NCBI GenBank assembly: GCA_005884335.1
Contig: VBCJ01000105.1
Coordinates: 1-7,403, forward strand
Direction: 5' to 3'
Source: Betaproteobacteria bacterium
Lineage (GTDB): Bacteria; Pseudomonadota; Gammaproteobacteria; Burkholderiales; SG8-39
Length of the DNA: 7,403 nt
How positions within the stretch are numbered: position 1 is the stretch's first letter; every line of letters begins with the position of its first letter. Below the pieces are notes generated by a model. It did no database searches. It was not told the origin of the DNA and saw nothing but the letters and a program-made list of their open reading frames with translations. Of the stretch, positions 1 to 5,679 are shown piece by piece. The position numbers were made by a program, and so were the translations under genes.

Positions 1-5
1 CCGCT

Positions 6-1088
6 TCAAATCCTCGCCAGGATGCGCAAGTCTTCGCCCACGCGCTCGACCTCGCGGATTTTCAGCGCCGTGCTGCGCGAAAGCTCGGTCAGCTCCGGCA
101 GGCTGAACATCCCCCGCCCCGAATCGCCGATGACGCTCGGCGCAAGGTAGACGAGCAGCTCGTCCACGACACCCGCCTGGAGCAGCGAGCCGTTCAGCTT
201 CGTCCCCGCCTCGACGTGGATCTCATTCAGTTCCCGCCGCGCGAGCTCTTCCATCAGCTTGAACAGCTCGACCTTGCCGCTGTCGTTCGGAATCATGACC
301 GCTTCCGCCCCCGCCGCCTTGAGCGCCGCGATTCTCTTCTCGTCGTTCACCGCGCCGACGACGAGCGTCTTCCCCTCCTGCAGGAGGCGCGCGGAGGGGG
401 ATGTCTCGAATTTCGAATCGACGACGATCTTGAGCGGCTGCCTGGGCGTATCCACGCCGCGCACGTTGAGCCGCGGGTCGTCGTCCCTCACCGTGCCGAA
501 GCCCGTGAGAACCGCGCAGGCACGAGCCCGCCAGCGATGCCCGTCCCGCCGCGCCGGTTCTCCGGTGATCCACTGGCTCCTGCCGTTCGCGAGCGCGGTG
601 CGCCCGTCCAGGCTCGCGGCAATCTTCATGCGCACCCACGGCCTGCCGCGGGTCATGCGCGCCACAAAGCCGATATTGAGCTCGCGTGCTTCGCCTTCCA
701 TCAGCCCCTGTTCCACTGCAATCCCCGCAGCGCGCAGCAGCGAGAAGCCCGCGCCGGCGACCTTCGGATTCGGATCCTGCATCGCCGCCACTACGCGCTT
801 GATCCCGGCCGGGATTATGGCTTCGACGCAAGGCGGCGTGCGGCCGTGATGGCTGCAGGGCTCGAGGTTGACGTAGAGTGTCGCGCCACGCGCGCGATCG
901 CGAGCTTCTTTCAGTGCGAGCACCTCCGCGTGCGGCATGCCGGTCTTTTCATGCCAGCCCGTGCCGACGACCGCCCCGTCCCTGACGATGACACAACCGA
1001 CGCGCGGATTGGGTGTCGTGGTGTAGAGGCCGCGCCCGGCAAGTTCGAGCGCCTGCCCCATGAACCCATGGTTGGCGGCCGTGAGCAT
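6..1088 (-). CDS. ribD: Bifunctional riboflavin biosynthesis protein RibD (deaminase/reductase)
   Basis: This cytosolic enzyme catalyses two consecutive steps of riboflavin synthesis: deamination of 2,5-diamino-6-ribosylamino-4(3H)-pyrimidinone 5'-phosphate, then NADPH-dependent reduction of the ribosyl side chain. The 360 residues match the usual length of the two-domain protein. The N-terminal deaminase domain (about 1-145) carries the zinc site as HAE at 53-55 and PCSHHGRTPPC at 77-87, so His53, Cys78 and Cys87 are the expected ligands and Glu55 the proton shuttle. The reductase domain (about 148-360) opens with the family signature KIAASLDGRTA (155-165) followed by SQWITG (171-176). The start is the ATG whose first base is also the last base of the nrdR stop codon (TAATG), with only a weak GAG upstream, so translation is probably coupled to nrdR. 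It is the third visible gene of the glyA-nrdR-ribD operon. The TGA stop is 5 bases from the window edge. No FMN riboswitch precedes it, because there is no untranslated leader. Identification is very secure. Confidence 0.97.
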   Translation of the reverse strand: MLTAANHGFMGQALELAGRGLYTTTPNPRVGCVIVRDGAVVGTGWHEKTGMPHAEVLALKEARDRARGATLYVNLEPCSHHGRTPPCVEAIIPAGIKRVVAAMQDPNPKVAGAGFSLLRAAGIAVEQGLMEGEARELNIGFVARMTRGRPWVRMKIAASLDGRTALANGRSQWITGEPARRDGHRWRARACAVLTGFGTVRDDDPRLNVRGVDTPRQPLKIVVDSKFETSPSARLLQEGKTLVVGAVNDEKRIAALKAAGAEAVMIPNDSGKVELFKLMEELARRELNEIHVEAGTKLNGSLLQAGVVDELLVYLAPSVIGDSGRGMFSLPELTELSRSTALKIREVERVGEDLRILARI

Positions 1089-1570
1089 TATTTCTCGATA
1101 CGGCGCGCGCGCTTGGTGCTCGGCTTCTTCACCTCGAGTATCGCGTCGCGGAAGTCGTCCACGCGCTGAAAATCCTCGTACACCGAAGCGAAGCGGATGT
1201 AGGCGACGTCGTCCATCTTCTTCAGCTCGCGCATCACCATCTCGCCGATCACGCGGCTGGCCACTTCGCGCTCACCGAAAGCGAGGACGCGCTGCTCGAT
1301 CCGGTTGATCGACTGGTCGACGTACTCGGTGGGCACCGGCCGCTTGTGCAGCGCGCGCATGAAGCCGGTGCGAACCTTCTCGCGATCGTAGGGGACGCGA
1401 TTACCGCTCGACTTCACCACCATGGGCATCGAGAGCTCGACGCGCTCGTAGGTCGTGAAGCGCTTCCCGCACGCCTCGCACTGGCGCCGGCGGCGCACGC
1501 TGTCGCCGTCCTCGGACTCACGCGAGTCGATGACCGCCGTGTCCTCGGCCTTGCAGTACGGGCATTTCAC
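1088..1570 (-). CDS. nrdR: Transcriptional repressor NrdR
   Basis: NrdR is the nucleotide-sensing repressor of ribonucleotide reductase operons. Its zinc ribbon binds NrdR boxes and its ATP-cone senses ATP/dATP. The 160-residue product has the zinc ribbon at 1-40, with Cys3, Cys6, Cys31 and Cys34 as ligands. It also has the conserved segments DSR (15-17), RRRR (26-29) and KRFTTYE (36-42). The ATP-cone follows at about 48-138, including VPYDREK and the RFASVYEDF stretch typical of the family. A basic tail (KKPSTKRARR) ends the protein. The start codon is GTG, fixed by the invariant M-K-C-P-x-C N-terminus and by a GGAG Shine-Dalgarno 7 nt upstream. It lies 15 bp after glyA and overlaps ribD by one base. 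This glyA/nrdR/ribD neighbourhood is well known in proteobacteria. I saw no paired NrdR boxes in the window, so its targets (nrd genes) lie elsewhere. Identification is very secure. Confidence 0.97.
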   Translation of the reverse strand: MKCPYCKAEDTAVIDSRESEDGDSVRRRRQCEACGKRFTTYERVELSMPMVVKSSGNRVPYDREKVRTGFMRALHKRPVPTEYVDQSINRIEQRVLAFGEREVASRVIGEMVMRELKKMDDVAYIRFASVYEDFQRVDDFRDAILEVKKPSTKRARRIEK

Positions 1571-1574
1571 CGCG

Positions 1575-1581
1575 CTTCTCC
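1575..1581 (-). promoter_or_regulatory. Shine-Dalgarno of nrdR, fixing a GTG start
   Basis: On the minus strand GGAGAAG lies in the 15-bp glyA-nrdR gap. The GGAG core ends 7 nt before the GTG at 1570-1568. Together with the M-K-C-P-x-C protein start, it settles that nrdR begins at GTG rather than at a downstream ATG. It also shows that nrdR has its own ribosome entry site within the operon. Confidence 0.75.
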
Positions 1582-1585
1582 GGCG

Positions 1586-2869
1586 CTAGGCCGCGGCGAC
1601 GCGCTGCCCGCCGCCCGCCTCCGCCGCCCGGTATACCGGGAAGCGGCGGCACAGTTCGGACACTTCCACCATCACGCGCCTGATGACTTTGTCGTCCTGC
1701 GGAGCGTCGAGAACGTCCGCGATGAGCTCGCCGAGATGCGCGGCTTCGGATTCCCGAAAGCCCCGCGTGGTCATGGCCGGCGACCCGATGCGGATGCCAC
1801 TCGCCACGAAGGGTTTTTGCGGATCGTTCGGTATCGCGTTCTTGTTCACCGTGATGTGCGCCCGGCCGAGCGCGTCCTCGGCATCGCGGCCGGTGATGTT
1901 CTTCGCGCGCAGGTCGACCAGCAACATATGGCAGTCCGTGCCGCCCGAGACGATGCGCACGCCGCGCGCCTGCAGGGTCTTCGCCAGAGTCTTGGCGTTG
2001 GCAACCACCTGCTTCTGGTAGGCGCGAAACTCGGGCGCGAGCGCTTCCTTGAACGCCACCGCCTTGGCGGCGATGACATGCATCAGAGGCCCGCCCTGCA
2101 GGCAGGGGAAGATCGCCGCGTTGAGGATTTTCTCGTGCTCGGCGCCGGCGAGGATCAGCCCCCCGCGCGGGCCGCGCAAGGTCTTGTGAGTCGTGCTGGT
2201 GACGAAGTCTGCAATCCCGATCGGGCTCGGGTAGAGCCCCGTGGCGATCAGCCCGGCGTAGTGTGCGATGTCCGCCATCAAGTAAGCGCGAGCCTCGTCG
2301 GCGATTTCCCGCAGTCGCCGCCAGTCGATCACGCGGGAATAGGCCGATGCGCCCGCGACGATCATGCGCGGTTTGTGCTCGCGCGCAAGGCGCTCCACGC
2401 CGTCGTAGTCGATCGTCTCTTCGGCGTTCAGGCCGTAAGCGAGAGCGCGGTAAAGCTTGCCGCTCGCGCTCACCGCCGCGCCGTGGGTGAGGTGTCCTCC
2501 GTGCGCAAGCGACATGCCGAGGATCGCATCACCCGGTTTCAGCGCCGCCATGTAGACGGCCTGGTTCGCCTGCGAGCCCGAGTGCGGCTGCACGTTGGCG
2601 TAGTCGCAGCCGAACAGCTGCCTGGCGCGGTCGATTGCGAGCTGCTCTGCGATATCGACGAATTCGCAGCCACCGTAGTAGCGCTTGCCGGGATAGCCCT
2701 CGGCGTACTTGTTGGTGAGCTGCGACCCTTGAGCAGCGAGCACCGCGGGGCTCGCGTAGTTCTCCGAGGCGATCAGCTCGACGTGGTCTTCCTGGCGCTG
2801 GTTTTCCTGATGGACCGCCGCCCACAATTCAGGGTCGACTTCATGCAGGGTCTTGCCGGGATTGAACAT
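1586..2869 (-). CDS. glyA: Serine hydroxymethyltransferase (PLP-dependent)
   Basis: The cytosolic PLP enzyme converts serine and tetrahydrofolate to glycine and 5,10-methylene-THF, the main source of one-carbon units for purines, thymidylate and methionine. The 427-residue sequence carries the expected active-site residues at positions close to those of E. coli GlyA: Ser35 in ELIASEN, Tyr55 and Glu57 in KYAEGYPGKRYYGG, Asp200 and His203 in MADIAHYAG, and the PLP-binding Lys229 in TSTTHKTLRGPRGG. The substrate-carboxylate arginine, in SGIRIGSPAMTTRGF, is Arg360. The length slightly exceeds the usual 415-420 because of a Gly/Ala-rich tail (about 415-427) after the conserved RFPVY. The ATG is preceded only by a weak purine stretch, but the N-terminus aligns with the family. 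It is the first gene of a leftward operon with nrdR and ribD and is divergent from the propeller lipoprotein gene. No glycine riboswitch is visible in the short leader. Identification is very secure. Confidence 0.98.
   Translation of the reverse strand: MFNPGKTLHEVDPELWAAVHQENQRQEDHVELIASENYASPAVLAAQGSQLTNKYAEGYPGKRYYGGCEFVDIAEQLAIDRARQLFGCDYANVQPHSGSQANQAVYMAALKPGDAILGMSLAHGGHLTHGAAVSASGKLYRALAYGLNAEETIDYDGVERLAREHKPRMIVAGASAYSRVIDWRRLREIADEARAYLMADIAHYAGLIATGLYPSPIGIADFVTSTTHKTLRGPRGGLILAGAEHEKILNAAIFPCLQGGPLMHVIAAKAVAFKEALAPEFRAYQKQVVANAKTLAKTLQARGVRIVSGGTDCHMLLVDLRAKNITGRDAEDALGRAHITVNKNAIPNDPQKPFVASGIRIGSPAMTTRGFRESEAAHLGELIADVLDAPQDDKVIRRVMVEVSELCRRFPVYRAAEAGGGQRVAAA
1621..1649 (-). repeat. 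Strong inverted repeat at the 3' end of glyA
   Basis: A perfect 14-bp palindrome, CCCGGTATACCGGG (1627-1640), is flanked by a second complementary pair, CCGCCG (1621-1626) and CGGCGG (1644-1649), with a 3-base AAG asymmetry. In RNA this would form a five-pair stem with a TATA loop, extended by six more G:C pairs. It lies inside the last codons of glyA (the conserved PVYR region), about 35 to 65 bases before the glyA stop and roughly 50 to 80 bases upstream of nrdR. No T-run follows in either direction, so it is not a classical terminator. It may stabilise or pause the operon mRNA, or simply reflect codon choice in GC-rich DNA. The repeat is seen directly; any role is inference. Confidence 0.4.
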
Positions 2870-2899
2870 TTATCGATCTCGCGCCGCAGCGAAAGCGGC

Positions 2900-2908
2900 A
2901 TATTAGCA
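2900..2908 (-). promoter_or_regulatory. Candidate extended -10 promoter element for glyA operon
   Basis: On the minus strand TGCTAATAT reads as an extended -10 (TG-N-TAATAT, four of six matches to TATAAT), ending 30 bases upstream of the glyA ATG. It would give a leader of about 24 nt. I see no convincing -35 hexamer at the usual spacing, as the region there is GC-rich. It is the most AT-rich short stretch in the divergent intergenic region, which supports it modestly. Confidence 0.35.
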
Positions 2909-2942
2909 TGCGGTCACGCGCCGTCGGCCTGCTCCGACTACA

Positions 2943-2951
2943 TGGTAAAGT
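2943..2951 (+). promoter_or_regulatory. Candidate extended -10 promoter element for the propeller lipoprotein gene
   Basis: TGGTAAAGT (TG-N-TAAAGT, four of six matches to TATAAT) lies about 50 bases upstream of the chosen ATG and would give a leader of roughly 40 nt. No good -35 is seen. It sits back-to-back with the glyA candidate, about 40 bp away. The evidence is weak. Confidence 0.22.
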
Positions 2952-2984
2952 CCTGCACTTCGTTCGACATTGAAGGGAATTTCC

Positions 2985-2992
2985 AGGTTGAG
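2985..2992 (+). promoter_or_regulatory. Weak Shine-Dalgarno deciding the ATG start of the lipoprotein gene
   Basis: AGGTTGAG precedes the ATG at 3000, with GAG ending 7 nt before it. The alternative in-frame TTG start at 2970 has no purine-rich sequence in front of it and would add ten residues before the natural signal peptide. The ATG is therefore preferred, although the ribosome site is poor. Confidence 0.45.
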
Positions 2993-2999
2993 CCGCCCG

Positions 3000-4247
3000 A
3001 TGCTCCGCGTCATCGCCCTTGCGTCCTTCCTCGCACTCGCGGGCTGCCACCGGCAAGCCAGCGCGCCCGGTGACGCTCCAGGCAATTTCAAAGTCGAGCC
3101 CGGAGATGGGGTAGTAACGGTATCGTGGGACCAGCAACCGGGGCTGACTTATTGGATCTTCTTTCGAGCGGGAGCCACGGTCACGGCAGCTTCCCCGGCG
3201 GCGTCTTTGATTTTCGACGCTCAGTCGCCTCGCGTCATCGGCCCTCTGGCGAACGGAAGCCAATATGCGTTCGTCATGAACGCGACCAATCACGACAGCC
3301 GCGGGGGGCCCAGCACACCGGTGGTCTCCGCGGTCCCGAGGCTGGCGGGTGCGACCTGGGCTTCCGGCGCGCCCCTTGGAAGCCCGCCGCAGAATCTCAA
3401 CGGGGTCGCCTACAGCGGGGCCCTCAACAGGATAGTCGCCGTCGGCGACTTGGGCTCCTTCTTTGCGGGCGACTTCAACTACACCAGCGCGAGCCCTCCT
3501 GGCGTGACTGCATGGACGCAGCCGACGTCCATCCCGAATGGATTCGTCAGCGACCTCAGTGCGGTAATTTCCTCCGGCGGGCAGTTCGTTGCGCTCGGAA
3601 CCGACGGCTCGATAGTGACGAGCACGGACGGGAATGCTTGGGTATCGACTTTCGTGGCTCCCATTCCGAACAACGGGATGAACAGCCTGGGCGTCGGACT
3701 CGTTTCCGGCGCCATCAAGTACGTGGCGGTAGGCAACGGCGGAAGCATCTTCACGAGCACGGACCTCAATACATGGACTCCGGCAGCGGCGTCCAACACG
3801 ATAAGTGATTTGTACAGTGTCTCTTTTTTCAACAACGGCTTCGTCGCGACCGGGGCAAGCGGCACACTGCTGACGAGCACCGATGCGAGCACCTGGACTC
3901 CCCAGATTTCGAATACTCCAAATGCTCTTCGCGGCGCCACTTTCGGCACGGGCTCGGCCGGGACTTCTTCTTACGTGGCCGTCGGGGATTCGGGCACGAT
4001 CGTGACCAGCACCGATGGAACCACCTGGAGCCTCGCGCCCCCGCCGCTATCTCAGGATTTGCGAGCCATTCACTTCGGTTCCCGGTTCGTCGCGGTTGGG
4101 CGGGGGGGCGCGGTCGTGTACAGCGACGATGCGGTCAACTGGTCGTTGGCGTCGGTGCCAGGCTCACCGGATCTCTCCTCTATCATCTTTACACCCGCGA
4201 TGTACCTTGCCGTGGGAGCACTAGGCGCAAACGCCGTTTCGAAATAA
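3000..4247 (+). CDS. Predicted lipoprotein with FN3 domain and seven-bladed Asp-box (Ycf48-like) beta-propeller, function unknown
   Basis: I do not recognise a named gene. The 415-residue product starts with a lipoprotein signal: a short basic n-region, a hydrophobic core, and lipobox LAGC with Cys16, the only cysteine. The +2 residue is His, not Asp, which suggests outer-membrane sorting. Residues about 28-113 look like a fibronectin type III domain (VEPGDGVVTVSWD; LANGSQYAF). Residues 120-415 contain seven copies of an [FYI]-V-A-V-G core (145, 196, 241, 281, 325, 363, 402). Asp-box motifs occur at 207, 252, 292, 336 and 374 (TSTDGNAW-type), and seven tryptophans lie at matching places. This predicts a seven-bladed propeller related to Ycf48/HCF136-like and BNR-like folds. 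Sialidase or photosystem roles are not implied, as no catalytic residues or photosynthesis genes are seen. Codons such as ATA, AGT and TTG are more frequent than in neighbours. A TTG start at 2970 is possible. The gene is divergent from glyA and convergent with the efflux channel gene. A role in surface binding or envelope-complex assembly is only a guess. Confidence 0.85.
   Translation: MLRVIALASFLALAGCHRQASAPGDAPGNFKVEPGDGVVTVSWDQQPGLTYWIFFRAGATVTAASPAASLIFDAQSPRVIGPLANGSQYAFVMNATNHDSRGGPSTPVVSAVPRLAGATWASGAPLGSPPQNLNGVAYSGALNRIVAVGDLGSFFAGDFNYTSASPPGVTAWTQPTSIPNGFVSDLSAVISSGGQFVALGTDGSIVTSTDGNAWVSTFVAPIPNNGMNSLGVGLVSGAIKYVAVGNGGSIFTSTDLNTWTPAAASNTISDLYSVSFFNNGFVATGASGTLLTSTDASTWTPQISNTPNALRGATFGTGSAGTSSYVAVGDSGTIVTSTDGTTWSLAPPPLSQDLRAIHFGSRFVAVGRGGAVVYSDDAVNWSLASVPGSPDLSSIIFTPAMYLAVGALGANAVSK
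3357..4244 (+). repeat. Seven propeller units with partly conserved Asp-box DNA repeats
   Basis: Each unit runs from a Trp, through an L-x-x-[VAI] strand, to a [FY]VAVG strand and a G-x-[IV]-x-S-x-D turn. Trp residues at 120, 172, 214, 259, 299, 343 and 381 open the seven units. At DNA level the Asp-box core (ACGAGCACGGAC or close variants) recurs at 3618, 3753, 3873 and 4005, spaced 135, 120 and 132 bases, always whole codons. Unit 1 carries an insertion in place of a clean Asp-box, unit 6 is degenerate (YSDDAVNW), and unit 7 stops after its VAVG strand. The pattern indicates internal duplication followed by drift. Confidence 0.8.
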
Positions 4248-4260
4248 CGGCTGACTGGAT

Positions 4261-5679
4261 TCAGCGGTTGTCCGCCGCGATCTCCGCGGCGCCCCATCCG
4301 CCGCCCAGGGCCTTCACCAGAATCACGGCCGCAACCAGCCGCCTGCCGAGAATGCCCACCGCAGTGCGCTCGTTGTTGAGCTGCGTCGTCTGCACCGTGA
4401 CCACGTTGATATAGCTCACGATGCCGGCTTTGTATTGGTTGGTCGTGAGGAGCACCGATTCGCGCGCGGCGCGCACCGCTCCGTCCTGAACTTCCGCTTC
4501 CTCGCCCAGGATGCGCAGTGCAGCGAGGTTGTCCTCGACTTCCTGAAAGCCGGCGAGCACGGCCTGGCGGTATTCGGCGACGGTCGCGTCGTAGCCTGCG
4601 ATCGCCTGCTCGGTCTGTGCGCGGCGCAGTCCCGCATCGAAAATCGATTGGGCGAGCGCCGGGCCGATCGACCAGAAACCGCTAGGCGCCGTGAACAACT
4701 GCGAGGCGACGGCGCTGCGCGATCCGTACGATGCCGACAAGGTCAGCGACGGGAAATAAGCCGCCTTCGCCACGCCGATCTGCGCGTTGGCGGCGGCGAC
4801 GCGGCGCTCGGCGGCCGCGACGTCGGGCCGGCGCTCGAGCAGCTCGGAGGGCAGGCCGACCGGAACGCGGGGCATCGCGACGGCGAGCGGTGTAGGCGCG
4901 ATCGAAAATTCCGCGGGCGCCTTGCCGATGAGGACCGCTATCGCGTGCTCCAGCTGCGCGCGCTGCACCCCGGTATCGATCGCCTGGGCCTGCGTGCTCT
5001 TCAGCTGCGTCTCGGCCTGCACCAGATCCACTTTCGCGGCGACGCCCGCATCGTATCGGTTCTTGGTGAGATCGAGCGACTTCTGGAACGCCGCGACCGT
5101 GTCCTCGAGCAGCTGTTTCTGCGCGTCCAGGATCCTCAGCTGGAAATAGTCCGAAGCGAGCTCGGCCTGCGCCGAGAGGCGCGCGGCCGCGAGATCCGCG
5201 GCGCTTGCCTGTGCGCCCGCTTCGCTCGATTCGACAGTGCGGCGCAAGCGCCCCCACAAGTCCGCCTCCCATGCGGAATTGAGGCTTGCGGAGCGGTTGG
5301 TGATGGTGCGGCCGGCGGTCGTGCCGCCGATCACCCCCGTCGGCGAGCGGCTGCGAACCACCGAAACGTTGGCATCGAGCGTTGGAAAGTACACAGCGCG
5401 CGAGGACGCAACCAGGGCCTGCGCGCGGCGGAACTGCGCTTCCGCGACCAGCACGTTCTGGTTCGATATTTCGACTTGCTGGAGGAGCGCGTCGAGCTGC
5501 GGATCGCCGAAGATTCCCCACCATTTGCCGCGGTCGAGATCGTCCTGCGGCTGCGCAGGTTTCCACTCGCCCCCTTCCTTGTAGGCCGAGGCGACCTGGA
5601 CCTCCGGCCGCCTGTAGTCGGGACCGACTGCGCAACCCGCGAGCGCGAAGGCGAGAAATGCGAGCGTGCTTCGCCTCAT
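4261..5679 (-). CDS. NodT-family RND efflux outer-membrane channel lipoprotein (OprM/TolC-like)
   Basis: This is the outer-membrane exit duct of a tripartite RND efflux pump. It trimerises into a beta-barrel plus a periplasmic alpha-helical tunnel. The 472-residue product starts with a lipoprotein signal (lipobox LAGC, Cys16), followed by the family hallmark GCAVGPDYRRP (15-25). Other family signatures are WWGIFGDPQLDAL (53-65), AYFPTLD-type text (96-102), WEADLWGRLRR (137-147), and ERRPDVAAAERR (282-293) running into AYFPSLTL. The two pseudo-repeat halves show as NRYDAGVAAKVDLV (207-220) and NQYKAGIVSYINVV (414-427). The ATG overlaps the stop of the upstream RND gene as ATGA, which implies translational coupling. 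An in-frame extension further upstream lies wholly inside the RND gene and lacks the signal peptide, so it is rejected. The gene ends 13 bp from the convergent lipoprotein gene. The family is certain; the exact substrate range is not readable. Confidence 0.95.
   Translation of the reverse strand: MRRSTLAFLAFALAGCAVGPDYRRPEVQVASAYKEGGEWKPAQPQDDLDRGKWWGIFGDPQLDALLQQVEISNQNVLVAEAQFRRAQALVASSRAVYFPTLDANVSVVRSRSPTGVIGGTTAGRTITNRSASLNSAWEADLWGRLRRTVESSEAGAQASAADLAAARLSAQAELASDYFQLRILDAQKQLLEDTVAAFQKSLDLTKNRYDAGVAAKVDLVQAETQLKSTQAQAIDTGVQRAQLEHAIAVLIGKAPAEFSIAPTPLAVAMPRVPVGLPSELLERRPDVAAAERRVAAANAQIGVAKAAYFPSLTLSASYGSRSAVASQLFTAPSGFWSIGPALAQSIFDAGLRRAQTEQAIAGYDATVAEYRQAVLAGFQEVEDNLAALRILGEEAEVQDGAVRAARESVLLTTNQYKAGIVSYINVVTVQTTQLNNERTAVGILGRRLVAAVILVKALGGGWGAAEIAADNR
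4273..4291. other. Perfect hairpin near the convergent gene ends
   Basis: CGCCGCG and CGCGGCG form a perfect 7-bp G:C stem around the 5-base loop ATCTC. It lies 12 bp inside the 3' end of the efflux channel gene and 26 bp past the stop of the opposing lipoprotein gene. It could fold in either transcript. Neither side has a T-run, so it is not a canonical intrinsic terminator. It may be an mRNA-end structure, or chance in alanine/arginine-rich codons. Confidence 0.3.

Noticed and set aside
216..1169. Plus-strand open frame of 317 codons opposite ribD
   Set aside because: It has low-complexity Arg-rich composition and lies fully antisense to a clear RibD with intact catalytic motifs.
2870..2999. 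Glycine riboswitch, NrdR boxes or purine-regulator operator in front of glyA
   Set aside because: The leader is too short for a riboswitch, and no paired AT-rich NrdR-box palindromes or other clear operators are visible.
1346..3073. Plus-strand open frame of 575 codons opposite nrdR and glyA
   Set aside because: It is antisense to two certain genes, Arg/His/Ala-rich with no domain pattern, and typical of GC-rich codon shadow. Only its last stretch (2975-3002) is of interest, as a degenerate repeat.
3125..3808. Alternative plus-strand frame inside the lipoprotein gene
   Set aside because: The composition is Arg-rich and repeat-free, while the overlapping frame shows a signal peptide and seven regular propeller units.
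3479..3949. Minus-strand frame of 156 codons inside the lipoprotein gene
   Set aside because: Its apparently protein-like text mirrors the Asp-box repeats on the other strand. It has no start signal and no family match that I recognise.
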